From the NCBI RefSeq assembly GCF_050948215.1, contig NC_135156.1, forward strand, positions 15,561,257 to 15,625,256: a DNA stretch of 64,000 nucleotides. The letters run 5' to 3'. The stretch is from Halictus rubicundus. Lineage: Eukaryota; Arthropoda; Insecta; Hymenoptera; Halictidae. The notes below the pieces were generated by a model that searched no databases, was not told the DNA's origin, and saw only the letters and a list, made by a program, of their open reading frames with translations. Positions within the stretch are counted from its first letter, which is position 1. The number at the start of each line of letters is the position of its first letter. Both the position numbers and the translations under genes were made by a program. Below, piece after piece: positions 35,939 through 48,578 of this stretch.

Positions 35939-36124
35939 TTAACACTAAACCTACCACGGTCAAAATGACCGGTTTTCTATTTCACAATTATTGAAATTAT
36001 ACAAACGTTTTCATAGGAATTGACTTATTTATTTAAGTACATGTTACAATGAAAATCGTTCAAAGTTTACTTCTATAAGACGTTTCACTTTTACATGTTT
36101 TCTGCCTGGTAGGTTTAGTGTTAA
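35939..36124 (+). mobile_element. TTAA MITE, family C copy, best preserved
   Basis: 186 bp with perfect TTAACACTAAACCTACC ends and a CGGTCAAAATGACCGG palindrome 17 bases in. Confidence 0.85.
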
Positions 36125-36142
36125 TAACTTTGATATTTTGGT

Positions 36143-36178
36143 AATGACTAGACTGTGGATCTATATGCAAAATAAAAA
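36143..36178 (-). repeat. Dispersed motif, minus strand
   Basis: Reverse strand reads TTTTGCATATAGATCCACAG then TCTAGTCATTAC. It lies 20 bases after a family C MITE. Confidence 0.6.
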
Positions 36179-37199
36179 TTGCAGGAAATAGAAACCAAAT
36201 TTCCACCATTCTTTAACAATTTTAAAGGATTTCGACAGAAAATCTGCCGTCCAATCCTGAGTTCCCGAACGGCGACTCTAAAACGCCACTAAAAATGACC
36301 ATACTATTATTTAAAAAAATAACAACATTGCTATGTTTGTATCCAAGAAATTGCTAAAAATTAAAGTGTCGTAAATACGAGTAATAAACTTGATGTCCAT
36401 AAAAGCAAGTAAATCATGAAATACTGGAAATATTCTACGTGTAACAAAATGTCGTAAACGCGTGCAGCAATCGTTAAGGAAATTAATTTGAAATAGAGAG
36501 AGAGGTAAGGGTGAACGAAGCTGAGGAGGTGCCTAATCGTTTTGGTCCGTGAACGATTAAGGAACGATTGCAACAAGGAATGTTTTTCATCGGGACGTCG
36601 TCTAATAATTATTTCCCCGCGTCCTCGTTTACAAGATTAAAGCAGCCGGTCTTTGGTTCACCGTGATCAATGTCCCAGCGGAGAGTCCCATTTAAACATC
36701 GCGGCTACAAATTAATTACCCGAGGAGCGTCCTTGCCGGTTGGCCAGCAGGAACCCGGCAGTCGTATTTTCCATCTCTATAAAAAATCTTTCTATTTCCT
36801 CGCCTCTTTCCTTTACAGCCCCGCGTTCTTTACTATCAACGTCTCCCTAGAAAGGCTGTATCCGTTAATAACTATTACTTATCGTTATCAACAGCCCGCG
36901 TAAAACTTTTAAAGTCCAGCCACTCCTCCCGGGTGCGAGGAGCGCTCGTGCCGGCTCCACCCCGGAGAGGAAGCTGTGTTTATTATTTCATAAATCTGTT
37001 CCGCGGGATATTAAAGCACGGTACACGATGATAAAAGTAATGCGAGACGAACGAAGCAAACATCCCCGCGAGGACAGGCTTCTTCGGCCGCAGCCTTATC
37101 GCTAGACTATGATGCATCGCGCGGCTGTTCGGTTCTTCAATTTTCAATTTCCGCTCGGTTTAGTATTTTATGTCCCGCTTCTTTCGATGCGAGCTCTTC

Positions 37200-38535
37200 A
37201 GATTCGAAAATTGGTGGCTTGCTTGGAAATTGTGGTGGTGGGGGTGTTGGAGGCCTCCGTCTCCGACTTTTGAAGCTCAGTTTTGAAATAGGGGCGCTGA
37301 GGAGGTCTCAACATAAATTAATTTTCTATCATTCTATTTTATATATTTCCAACCCAGCTTTTTGAAATTAAACAATTTGAGTATTTACTTGGTTGAGTAT
37401 TTCATCGGTGGAGGTAGCCTGCAGATTTTGGAGACCTCCGTCTTCTTCGTTTGAAGCACAGTTTTGAAATAGGGGCGCTGAGGAGGTCTCAACAAACATC
37501 AATTTTCTATCATTCTATTTTCTATATTTCCAACCCAGCTTTTTGAAATTAAAAAGTTTGAGTATTTACTTACTTGAGTATTTCATCAGTGGAGGTAGCC
37601 TGCAGATTTTGGAGGCCTCCGTTTTCATCTTGTCAACCACAGTTTTGAAATAGGGGCGCTGAGGAGGTCTCAATATAAATTAATTTTCTGTCATTCTATT
37701 TTATATATTTCCAACCCAGCTTTTTGAAATTAAACAATTTGAGTATTTACTTGGTTGAGTATTTCATCGGTGGAGGTAGCCTGCAGATTTTGGAGGCCTC
37801 CGTCTTCTTCGTTTGAAGCACAGTTTTGAAATAGGGGCGCTGAGGAGGTCTCAACAAACATCAATTTTCTATCATTCTATTTTCTATATTTCCAACCCAG
37901 CTTTTTGAAATTAAAAAATTTGAGTATTTACTTACTTGAGTATTTCATCAGTGGAGGTAGCCTGCAGATTTTGGAGACCTCCGTCTTCATCTTTTGAAGC
38001 ACAGTTTTGAAATAGGGGCGCTGAGGAGGTCTCAACAAACATCAATTTTCTATCATTCTATTTTCTATATTTCCAACCCAGCTTTTCGAAATTAAAAAAT
38101 TTGAGTATTTACTTACTTGAGTATTTCATCAGTGGAGGTAGCCTGCAGATTTTGGAGGCCTCCGTCTTCATCTTTTCAAGCACAGTTCTGAAATAGGGGC
38201 GCTGAGGTGGTCTCAATATAAATTATTTTTCTATCATTCTATTTTCTTTATTTCCAACCCAGCTTTTTGAAATTAAAAAATTTCTTGCGTTAGCGCACTT
38301 GGGTATTTCATCAGTGGAGGTAGTCTGCAGATTTCGAAGGCCTCCGTCTTCATCTTTCAAAACACAGTTTTGAAATAGGGATGCTAAGAACGTTCTACCA
38401 CTTTGATATCCAATTGTCTCACTTTCTTTCTTTCCAAGTCAGCTTCTCCAGATCTAAAAATTGCACGCGGTACTGCACTTGAAAATTCTGCAAATAGTAG
38501 TTTGCATACTTCGGGGACTTCTGTCTCCATATTAT
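37200..38535 (+). repeat. 181-bp satellite array, about seven units, two alternating subtypes
   Basis: GAAATAGGGGCGCTGAGG recurs at 37285, 37466, 37647, 37828, 38009 and 38190 (181 bp each) and at 38372 in a degraded unit. Subtypes alternate A-B-A-B-B by linked changes (TTATATATTTCC with TTGGTTGAG versus TTCTATATTTCC with TTACTTGAG). Confidence 0.92.
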
Positions 38536-39015
38536 TAACAAATCCGACTCACCATACTACAACATGACTGCCCGCACAAGTGTTGCGTCTTCCGCGTTCG
38601 GAGGCGTCGAGACGTCGAAAGGGGGGCGGGGGGAGGAACGGGAGTAATTTCTCTGGGGAGCGTTAAAAAAAAGAAACAAGAAAAGATCAAATAAAAAGGC
38701 CTGTTCGAGCCTAGCGGTAGGGACGCGGAGGATCGATTTCGAGCGAAGAAGATCGTCCCGCAATAGTCCTATTAGTCCGCGTGAGTTACGGCGACAAAGC
38801 TACTGGATCAACGATAAGATCGGCGAACGGATATCGAGGAATATGTGGCACGGATTAACGCTGGCTAGGCCTCGTTGCCAGCTCTCCGCCGATAAATTTC
38901 GATAGGCTTAAGTCCGCTGGATGCACCGGAGATCGAGGATCGGATTTTCCTAGCCCGAGGTCGCCCGATAAATCTCGCTGCGTAGCCACGGAACGGTGAA
39001 GGCCGTCGCCGCAAC

Positions 39016-39045
39016 CGCTTTCGAGCTTCGAGCTTCGAGCTTCGT
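39016..39045 (+). repeat. (GCTTCGA)n short tandem
   Basis: Three to four GAGCTTC heptamers. Confidence 0.85.
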
Positions 39046-39110
39046 AGTCTTTCGAACTTGATCGTCTTCGGAGTCGCCTGCTGAAGATAATCTTCACGAA
39101 AGATCTCGAA

Positions 39111-39321
39111 TAGAGCGATTTCTCTATATATGTCGCCAAGGCCTCGACGATAAACGTCGCGGAATTATCCCCACTACCGCGGGGTATAGCTCGCGAGAGG
39201 CCAGGATGTTCGAGAGGCCTCGCACGCCTCGGTAAACATAACAGTAAACATAACACGGCTCGGGCATGTCCCTTGGACGATACATGACGCTGTCGTTGAC
39301 AATTATCGAGAATTCACTGTA
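39111..39321. mobile_element. MITE with TACAGTGATTTC ends, copy 2
   Basis: About 80% like 48393-48578, with a 25-bp insertion in the middle. Conservation makes a minus-strand frame (GSGDNS-TFI--ALATYIEKSLY) look shared between loci; that is a by-product of the repeat. Confidence 0.65.
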
Positions 39322-39599
39322 GTTCGCTTAGCACACGTTAATCATTATGTCGGTATCACGTTAATTCCTTCTTTAAACTTTTTTAACGTTTTTTAACGTT
39401 GACCAATTGCGAGACTATTGTACATTTCTATATTCCGATTAATTTACAATTTTGAATATCCTGGAAAATCCTGGTTATTCGCCGAAGCGTTAAACGCGGA
39501 GTTATTTTCGTTTGGTTTTTTTGCATTGTGTAAAAATTTGCATTTCTAGGTACCACAAAGATGTAACATAATTCTGACATACGTGTGGAGGCCTCTGTT

Positions 39600-39812
39600 T
39601 TAACCCTTTGCACTCGAACCTATTTTAACTACAAAATGAAACATTTTTTCCGACCTGGAATATTTCCCTTCTATATATTTACTCGTGCAATACTCAAATG
39701 TTTAGTAATTTATTAAATACAAATGAATTTAATAATGTGAAAAATATTTTGAATCGTGATACAGCAATTTTTAGTGGCGCCTTACAGTCGCCATTCGAGT
39801 GCCAAGGGTTAA
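39600..39812 (-). mobile_element. TTAA MITE, family E copy abutting family F
   Basis: TTAACCCTTTGCACTCGAA to CGAGTGCCAAGGGTTAA. Serves as the unoccupied version of the element that was hit at 58363. Confidence 0.8.
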
Positions 39813-40051
39813 CACGTTAAGTGTCAAAAATCAATCCCAGAAAATTTCACAAGATCAGTGTAATTCAATGAATGAAACCGAAACTAAAAATTTAATATGT
39901 ATTACAGGGGATGCTGTCTTAACCTTTTCGAATTCTAAAGTTCCTAACAAAATTCGGCTTATCTGGATATGTCACGATAAAATTTCATTTCTGAACCTAG
40001 TCAAAAATCACTGTCAGTCACATGTGACTGACGTGGCAGTTAACGTGTTAA
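39809..40051. mobile_element. TTAA-flanked MITE, family F copy 2
   Basis: Opens TTAACACGTTAAGTGTC, closes AGTTAACGTGTTAA. Near the right end sits a perfect 20-bp palindrome, GTCAGTCACATGTGACTGAC. Its left TTAA is the same TTAA that ends the family E copy at 39600-39812. This copy is the empty site for the nest at 58144. Confidence 0.75.
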
Positions 40052-42104
40052 CAGGAAAAAGTAAACATTGAAAGGAAGGAAGGAAGGAAGGAGGTTCGAG
40101 TAAACGACTCAAATCTTAATCAGGTTATAATTATTAAAACAGGACAAATCCCTTCTCATTTAGTTTCACGGAAGTGGAGAATTTTGCACGAAGGTCTAGT
40201 AGGGACGATTCTGGTAGTTCTCAGCTGTTCCAGATAGGCTAGCAAAGCCTATGGGAGTATAATTAAATTGTATTGCATCGAAGCAGGTTCTAAAATAAAA
40301 GAGAAAAATTAGTTCGGGCTGAGGGGTTGAGGGTAAACATTTTTTTTCCCGCGTTCAAAGAAAGGAGCGCGGCGACGTGTTAATATTCCTACGCACTTTG
40401 CGAACGGGGAGTGGGAAGACGTTGTTGAAATCGAGCACACGATGAATCGGAGTGAGTCCGTGGCAAACGGGGTCCTTGAAACGATTCGCAATAACGAATC
40501 CATCGATCGCTCTCCGACCCGCGGGAAACGGCTTTTATCTTCGGCTGCGTTACGCGCGTATCCCCGAGCGTCCGCGTTGCGTCTCGCGATTATTCCGTCG
40601 AGCGGCGAGTTTCACCAGCAACCGCTGCCGACTACCAAGTATCGATGGCAGTGCCAACATTTTCGAGAGCCATCGGAAACGTCGACGCCGCGGTCGGATT
40701 AAATATTTTCGCCTGATAACGCTAATCTTTCCCATTGTTGCCCTCGAAGCTGACTCACGCTCTGCCATTAAACGTTGTTGTCGATCGACGACACGAATCA
40801 CTACCTCGTTCGATCATTCTTCGTCTCCTTTTTACAGTACGTTTCTACGTTTCAACGGTGCTTACATGATTTTTTTTTACGTCCCTGCGCCGAAAGAAAT
40901 TCTGTTTTTTAATTTCGAGTTCAACCTCTTTGGGCACGAATTTCTTTCGGTGAAAACGGAACGGTGTGATTCCGGTGTTTGTCCGAAGTGTTATTAGCAG
41001 ACTACGGGTTTCTATGGGAAATGAAAATAGTTAAAATTGTTAATCGTGTTTTAATGGAATAGAAATAATGGTACAGTACTTTTAAATGGTTACTTTCGCT
41101 ATTTCATATTTGATCTTACTCATTTCGATCAGAAATGGATGAAGTGTAATTATCGCTGTGCCGCGGATGTTTGTGTGAAATAGAAATTTTCCGCAACGAT
41201 TTCAAGAGAGGGAGCTAAATATGAAATTGTGCTTGTCGGAATCATTTGAAGAAATTGAGAACAATCGATCTTTTCACTGTTCCATATTTTATCGTCCCGT
41301 TGTTATCACAAGACTGCACAAAGTGTTTTTGTTTTTATTGTTGAGATTGTTTTGCAGCGAAATTATAAAAATCTTTTCGTGGGGAGCGATTGAATCGAGC
41401 GTTTCAATCGAGCACGTATCGCAACAATCGTATGAAGTTTACGTAAACTCAATCTTGTGATTTCGTGTACTAGCACCAAAATTATAGTCGAGCGAGATAA
41501 ATAATTCTCGGAACGATGGATAAGGAAAATTACCTACCGTGTGTCATTAGAGAGGTATGACGTAATTGTCCACGGAGTTATGTAAGAGCTGTGATGATTA
41601 TTCTATTTCCGGCGTACTATTGTAACGAACGAATGTCGATATCAATAACAGCGTGCCGATGTATTTTTTTTCGTGCTAGTAGATATTATCGCGGAACGTC
41701 GACTTTGTATGCTAAACTGATAAGCAGTCCGTGGAATTTGTGCATCCATGTGGATGAACGAGGCACGATATGGTATTCTCAATTCGTTGAAATCCTCAAA
41801 AAAAAAAAAAAAAAAGAAAAAGAAAAAGAAAATAAACTTGCAGGTGACACCTGTTTGTTACAGTTGAGATAGAACGTTTTTGTATTGCATAAAGATCTGC
41901 AATCTGTCGATCAGCTTTGTCTCTTCGGCTGCGTCAGACCTCAACTTGAGATAAGTGAACAAAGTGTTTTTGTCATTCTGCTTGAATTTTTGCGATTGGT
42001 AGCTTGAAAGGGAAAGTCAAAAATTTGATTAGGGATTAGGGATCCTAATCTCTAGATTTGATTAGGGACTTGTTAGCATTTGTAGCTTCTGCAGATAATA
42101 ATAA
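40052..42104. other. Intergenic, no gene seen
   Basis: A (GGAA)n stretch at 40075-40093 and one weak dispersed-motif copy at 40992-41013. The 181-codon frame at 40452-40997 shows no coding signs. Confidence 0.45.
41850..41910 (+). repeat. Dispersed motif with its upstream arm
   Basis: TGTTTGTTACAGTTGAGAT then TTGCATAAAGATCTGCAATC; same order as at 4730 and 32965. Confidence 0.6.
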
Positions 42105-42363
42105 TTAAAATTTTTAATTTGAATTTAGGGGAATATTCAAAGTAAAATTAAATTTGAAAAGAATTGTTATGGTGAAATTAAATTTTAGAGGAATTATTAT
42201 GGTGAAATTAAATTCAGAAGAATTCTAATAATAATTTAAATTTCTAATTTGAATTTAGGGGAATATTCCAAGTAAAATTAAATTTTAAAAGAATTGTTAT
42301 GGTGGAATTAAATTTAAAGGAATTATTATAGTGACATTAAATTCAGAAGAATTCTAATAACAA
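42105..42363 (+). repeat. 129-bp tandem duplication
   Basis: AATTTGAATTTAGGGGAATA at 42117 and 42246; AT-rich, also internally repetitive (GGTGAAATTAAATT). Confidence 0.8.
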
Positions 42364-43196
42364 TTTAAATTTTCATGGAGAACACTGAATTTCTGCTTCT
42401 CGAGAAATTGTCGACATTCAAGCATTGGTAGTTTAATTAGAAAAAAATATATAGTACGACTAAGTAGTTCTTCTAGGATTCTCTTGCATGACGTAGCGGG
42501 TGGAAAACCGATGACGCCTTTTTGCTGAAAAATGCTAGAAAGCACAAGAGACAGTTGGCACCCGACACATTTCGTTGCCCATGGTTTCTAGCGACGCGCG
42601 ATACCGAGGATCGGAAAGCAGCTTACGTAAATTGAACACACGTAGTTAGGGTGCGGCAGGGGGGATTAATGAATCAATTATTCGTAGCCCGCGAAGTGAA
42701 ACTTTAAGTGTCCGAATCGAGTTGGCGAGTACATATTGAACTTGATCCCGTTCTCGCTGACTTCGGCCCGTCGAATTATCGCGGCCGGCCACTCGACAGA
42801 TAATTTATCGAGTGTTTGCCAGCGGATCCGATTCCGGGCGTGTTCCGAATCCTCCGCGGCAACATTAAAAATGTACGCCCGCCGAGGGAAACGAAAAAAG
42901 GCTGCGACACCGCAACCCGCGAGATGCTTCGATCGATTTTTCACTGGAATCCTCCTTTCACGCGGACTCGTCTCTCGTTCGGATTCGGGGAAAGAGCGTT
43001 TAGCATGTATTTTCTCAGTGGTCGAGCCAATCGGATCGTCCGACGGCGTTCTCAAATTTATCGAACGTTGATCGAACGACCTTCTGGAAAAAGGGTGTCG
43101 CTGATTTTCTGAAATGGACATTTCCGTGTACCGATTGCCCGGCGTACCAATTACTTTTCCGGAGCTTTTAGTACTCGACAACGTCGCCAGAGGTTC

Positions 43197-43325
43197 TACG
43201 GGGTGTCCCAAAAAATGTACCTCCCGAGGGCTCCCTTTTCTTCGCAGAAAGAAAAAATTACTTCGAATGACTACAGGAACCACCCCTTTATCAAGGAGAG
43301 CAGGACATTTTTGGGAAACACTGTA
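43197..43325. mobile_element. Short MITE with TGTCCCAAAAA ends
   Basis: Left GGGGTGTCCCAAAAAATGT and right ACATTTTTGGGAAACACTGT form an imperfect inverted repeat across 129 bp. Confidence 0.6.
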
Positions 43326-43450
43326 TACAAATTTAGAGCGCGTTGGAAGGCTACCAACCGCTGAGAGAACAGGATTATAATGCAATACTGAAGAATAAAG
43401 TACGAAAAAATTGCACACGTCAAAGACTGGCACCAGTCGAGGAGTCGTGG

Positions 43451-43680
43451 TTTAACACTAGGTTTACGGACCACTAAAAGCGACTATTTCGCGTTACTTC
43501 ATGAAAACAACAAGAACGTGCTACCCACATTTTGAGCAATATTTTTAAAATAATATATACCCGAAGAAATAAATTTGCTAAATAATTTCTTACGTGTGCA
43601 TCCTTCGAATCTTAATAATATTAAATTAAAAATATTACAATCCGTCGTTTTGACGGGTCCCCCCGTAAATCTAGTGTTAA
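43451..43680 (+). mobile_element. TTAA MITE, family D copy
   Basis: TTAACACTAGGTTTACGGAC to CCCGTAAATCTAGTGTTAA, interior close to the copy at 35627 (ATATATACCCGAAGAAA stretch). Confidence 0.82.
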
Positions 43681-43994
43681 TAATTACGAAATCAACGGCG
43701 ACGAATGAGTCTTCGGGATAGAGAAAAAGAAAACTTAGTGCAGATTTCGGTGAACTTGCGGGTGTGTGACGTGCCCGATCGTTGTCCGGAGATCTATCTG
43801 CACGATCCGTCATGTCAGAAAAGCGGAACAACGACAAGGTAGCACGCAAGAGCGACAAAAGGTAAATTGACGCTCGTTTTTCCCGCCGAGGATCAAGGAT
43901 CGTGTCAAAAGCTCTGCTGTCCGTCTCTTCCAAGATAAAGAGGCAAGAAGACGAGTGTTTGGAGATGACCGAGGAAGATAGGCGAGAAAGAGAA

Positions 43995-43995
43995 A

Positions 43996-44031
<36 letters not shown>
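43995..44031 (+). repeat. (GA)n microsatellite
   Basis: About 13 GA units then GGAGA variants. Confidence 0.95.
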
Positions 44032-44584
44032 AAGGAGAGAGGATGGTAGGGAGGAAAAAAGGGGAGGGAAGTAGACGGTGAAGCGACGGCGTAAAGTAAA
44101 CGTTGGGACACACACAGGTGGCCTTTGCTTTCGTTTGAACTCACAATCAGTGCCGAACTAAAAATAGGAACCGTGACCTAACTACGCTCGATTCCACAAT
44201 TATGCACTTCCTCCGGTTGTCCGACTATTTTTCGCTCCCCCGTGGCCGAATCAATGCGCCGCCAATACAACAACGTCGTCGGCCGTCGTCTGTGTGTCGC
44301 GACGACCATCAGCTTGGCCAGCAAGAGAAAGAGAAAGAGAGAGAAAGGGGGAGGTTCAACCCCGTGGGTATAGCGTCGACTGAAAGTGAGATGAAATTCA
44401 TACGGATCGAAGGGAACAGGGTCGACTCGATTTTTCTCTTCTTCTATCGCTTTTTTCCGATCATCCCCCGTCTCGGCCCTTTTCCGCACGAAACCTCAGC
44501 CCAGATTCTGCGACCATCTTCGAGTTTCAAGGCAACCGAAGGACAGAAGAGTGTATTTTAGAATGTATTTTTTAGACAATCGTC

Positions 44585-44841
44585 TTAACACTTTAACGAC
44601 CGCACACGTCTACGCAGTGAAACGTCGCCAGGGGCCGGCAGTATTTTTGAAGAATTAATTAAAAATGAAAAATAGGCAATGATCACCTAAAATCAAAGAC
44701 GTGGCGATGAAATACGAAGCCGATAGCAATGTCCGCACTTGTTTACATTCATAAATTATCACACGAAGAGTGTGGTACTGGCCCACAACCTTCGGCGGTA
44801 GCATCACACACATGTTGTGCGAGCGGTCGTTAAAGTGTTAA
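44585..44841. mobile_element. TTAA MITE, separate family (257 bp)
   Basis: Perfect ends TTAACACTTTAACGACCGC and GCGGTCGTTAAAGTGTTAA. Interior unrelated to the other TTAA families. Confidence 0.8.
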
Positions 44842-47191
44842 TGGATTTTTGGAAAATTTTGTAGTCTCAAAATGGCTGCTGACGCGTCAGGAATTGTATT
44901 CAGCCAGGGTGAGCAACGAGTTGTGCTTGCGCCACCCCTCTGAATTTTATGAAATGTAACATACGTGCGTCCTTCAGGTGTACAATTGAAACTGGGAGAC
45001 AACTCGATTTTCTCCATCCCCTCGTCTATTTTTTTTTTTTTGTTTTTTTGACACCGGTTCTCGGCTCATCCCGGGTTTGTTTCTTTCTCGATGGCGGGAT
45101 CAGCCCGGGGCGAAAGTAATCTTGCCCGGCCGAGGAATCCGAGCGAAAGCAATTTTACCACTCGCCGCTCTGCATCTCAACGAGCCTGATCGATTCGGTG
45201 TTTTTGCATAAACGCGAGCCTCCTGATCGCACTTTTCAACCCTTCGAGCACGGTAACGGGGTCTACCGGAGCCCACGGTGCCGAAACTGTCTTATCGCTC
45301 GATTTTCAACGATCGGGGACGTGTGTTTTGACTATTCGCCGATAGTCGGAGAACAGCCGTTATCAATTTTTATCTGGGGCGGTAGAAGTTTGGTCAACAC
45401 AGCCCTTTAGTATGACGTTGCGGTCCGCGATGTGCCCGCGTTCCATAATTTCTTAGATGCCAGACGTTTCCCTTTTTATTTTCACAGGCCCTTCGACAGT
45501 CAATTATCCTCCCTTCAATTCGAACAGATTTTCTTTGACCCGCAGCCCGCAGCAAAGCATTCGTTCTGCCCTTTTCAGTCCGAGAGTAGATTCTCGTGCG
45601 TTCTTAAACTGCCAATTAATTATTTCCTTTTCCAATTCGAGTCGATTCCCCTTAACCCATATTGATATTTTTTGCGCGACTTAAATAGATTTTCTTGAAC
45701 CATCTAAATGCAGAGCACCGCAAGAGACTGCTTTTTTTTTTTTTTTTTTTTTGGTTTTTTGATTTCGATTCAAGTGGACCCTCTGGTCACCAATTATTTA
45801 TTTCCTTGAACAAATTCCCTTTCTCGGTTTAATTAGTTTCTCTTGAGCTGATAAGCTCTCTAAGCATTTTCAAGTGACAGTAGAATTTGCCAAATGATCA
45901 AAGTTCGATGAGAACGAAATAAATTTAATCTGAAATCGCGAGGTAAATAGTGCTCGATGAATGGAGCTGGAATAACGAAATAAAACTTGTTCACACGAGT
46001 CAACGGTTTCAAGGTAAAACCACTTGGAGAGCTAGACGACTCGCGTAGACGAGTAGCCAACCAGAAGTAGAAACAGCAATTCATGAACAGACAGATTAAC
46101 CCATTCACTGTGTAACAAAGCGTGTCCACACGTGGATGAGAGATATCGTAATCCAGGCTCGTCGCAACATATTCAGCGTTTACAAAACAATCACCCGAGA
46201 AAATTTGTCCAAGGTGTTAGAACACGAGATTATCGCCACTATCAGCAGCAATGCGTGGCAGATAACGTTCGGACTCAAACGTGAGAAGAATTCGTCGCGG
46301 GACACACGTGAAAACAAATTTCTGCGATCTTTATCGAAAGCGTTGATTTCATCTGCTGCATTATTCACAATACATTTATTTGTTATCGCCCTCCGGACGA
46401 AGATTACGGATCCGAGAAATTTTGCGCGTAGTCTAACGTTGACTTTCCTCACGATTTCTTTGCAATGTAAAAATAATTATATTTTTTCGGGGCATAATTG
46501 TGCTTCAAAATTGAGATGGACTACATTTAACCCTCCACGGGCGCACTGGGTCATTAATGTCCAGGGCCATTTTCTTTTTTTACTGTTTTCGGCTATTAAA
46601 AATTCTGAAATACTTATTCGAGTCTCTACTTTAATACTCTCATCAGAAAAAAGTGAAAATGTTGCGGATTAAGTTCGAAAAAGTGGTGTGTGTCCCTCCC
46701 TTCTTTCTCTTTGAAAAATCTCACGAAAATATTTTCATCGTATTGGATGTAAACAGAACAGTTAATCAAATCTGGAGAACATCTACGCATCTAATTTTGC
46801 CGATAATCCAATAATATTTTTCAGAGATCTGTAGCTCCCACCTTAAAGTTTATCTTAACAAGCAGCTCAATAACAACAGCAATTTCAATTATGTACCAAC
46901 AACATCTGAACAATCTAATCTAATCGCTTTCGAATAATTATTCAAAAACAGATTCCGGAGCTCCAATCTCACGCAGCTCGATCATTCGAATGTCCATCGA
47001 AGACGTTGAACGCATAACCTTCGGACAACGGACCATATCTTATAACTGTATATTGTAATTGATGATGATTAGGATCATTCACCGCTTTATTTACGAACTT
47101 TTCGAACCGTAAATTTTTCATTGTTTCCAATGCAGTAGTTGTCCATTTTACTAATTCGCCAGAAACTAAGAATTACGAGTTTGACAGGGTG
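44842..47191. other. Intergenic, no gene seen
   Basis: A T20 run at 45732. A 178-codon plus-strand frame (46136-46672) runs through a TTAACCC-type MITE fragment near 46529, which argues against it being a gene. Confidence 0.4.
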
Positions 47192-48068
47192 CACAGTGGG
47201 CCAAAATCGCCAAAACGTGGCCAAAATGCAAAAAATGAATTTTACGTTAGGGGTATGGCTCTTGCCGTATTGGATACTCAGGTAATGATTGTATAAGAAG
47301 CCGAAGGTAAAAAGGTCTTACTACCTATACCTGTTAAATGGTGGGAGTATAAATATCCCATACAGTCGTCTCGCAGTTTTCGTGGAGTGAACTACGTTGT
47401 GAAAAAAAAAGGTGTCAAGCTTACAATTTTACAGAAATTGAATTTTTTTTGTGCGTGTACGATGGATGCTGTTCCTGGAAGTAAGTACCGTACATAATAA
47501 TAACATTGGATTTATATTAATTAATGTTTGGAATGTATGAAGTGAACGATAAAACTTAGTGCACAGATTTTACAAATGTATACTAAAAGTTGTATATTCC
47601 ACAATATTCCACGGAGATTCTTGTCGAGTCTTGTAGTAGATACTATTATTTAACATTATTTTGAAAAAGTAGCTGCCCAAAACTGGCCCTTTCGTAATGC
47701 GATCCATTTTTGTGACGCAGAGGTAGTCATGGTACTAGTTACAAGCATGTTTTCTCGAGAATGGTTCCGCTTACAGAATTTTCTGATACAACAATTTTTT
47801 TATTGTTTAAAAAAAATTTTATTTTTTGTAATTTTGACATCAGAGACATATTCGCCGGCCCGAAAAATATGGGAACACTAATTTTCAAGGAAGTCCAATA
47901 ATTTTTTTGGTTACGCATCCGCCATAGTGAATCCGCCATTTTGTTTTTTGTAATTTTGACACCAGATTTATAATCAGCAACCCGAGAAACCTATGAGTAT
48001 CAATTTTGAACTAAATTGAAGTACTCCTTCCTATTTTGGCCACGTTTTGGCGCTTTTGGCCCACTGTG
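47192..48068. mobile_element. Large Transib-like nonautonomous element
   Basis: 877 bp with inverted ends CACAGTGGGCCAAAATCGCC and its near complement, about 40 bases of terminal pairing. Flanks GGGTG (left) and CGGTG (right) agree at four of five bases, as expected for an aged 5-bp duplication. The interior holds no open frame of note. Confidence 0.7.
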
Positions 48069-48392
48069 CGGTGGGTCAAAAGAGACCCGGATTCCGCTGT
48101 CGGAGGATTAAAATCGAGAGTGGAACTTCACCTGAATACTATCTTAAATATTTCTCGTATTCGCAAAGTCTTTTGCAAAGACGCAAAAAAAAAAAAATAA
48201 AATAAGACGAGCGTTGCATCATACGCTTAAAAACATACAAAAAGAATTGCATACAAATTTGAACTAGCCGTATCTACTCGTTGTTAAGTGTGCACAGTAT
48301 GAAAATTAACCAAATCCATTAGCCTTTACGAGACTGATCTCTTGGTGCAGTAATGGACGTATGAATACGTCCCCAGCGAAACATCACCAGGA

Positions 48393-48578
48393 TACAGTGA
48401 TTTCTCTATATATGTCGCTAGGGCCTGGATGATAAACGTCACGGAATTATCCCCACTACCGCGGGGTATATACTCGGTGAGGGTCCACCGAGCTCGAGAG
48501 GCCTCGGTAAACATAACACGGCTAGGATAAGTCTCCTGGACGATACCTGACGCTGACATACATCAAGAATTCACTGTA
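48393..48578. mobile_element. MITE with TACAGTGATTTC ends, copy 1
   Basis: Starts TACAGTGATTTCTC and ends GAATTCACTGTA. The interior (TCTATATATGTCGC, then GGAATTATCCCCACTACCGC) is shared with the copy at 39111. TA edges. Confidence 0.65.

Noticed and set aside
40452..40997. 181-codon plus-strand frame
   Set aside because: Arginine/serine/phenylalanine-rich chance composition, overlapping frames of similar length on both strands.
42678..43433. 251-codon minus-strand open frame, the longest in the window
   Set aside because: It runs across the MITE at 43197-43325 and has no domain, signal peptide or splice context; the length is best explained by CpG-rich DNA with few stops.
46136..46672. 178-codon plus-strand frame with some protein-like helices
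   Set aside because: Passes through repeat-like DNA near 46529 and is matched by an open minus-strand frame; no family features.
38855..48559. Shared peptide GSGDNS-TFI in frames at 38855-39256 and 48326-48559
   Set aside because: The similarity comes from two copies of one noncoding MITE (39111 and 48393).
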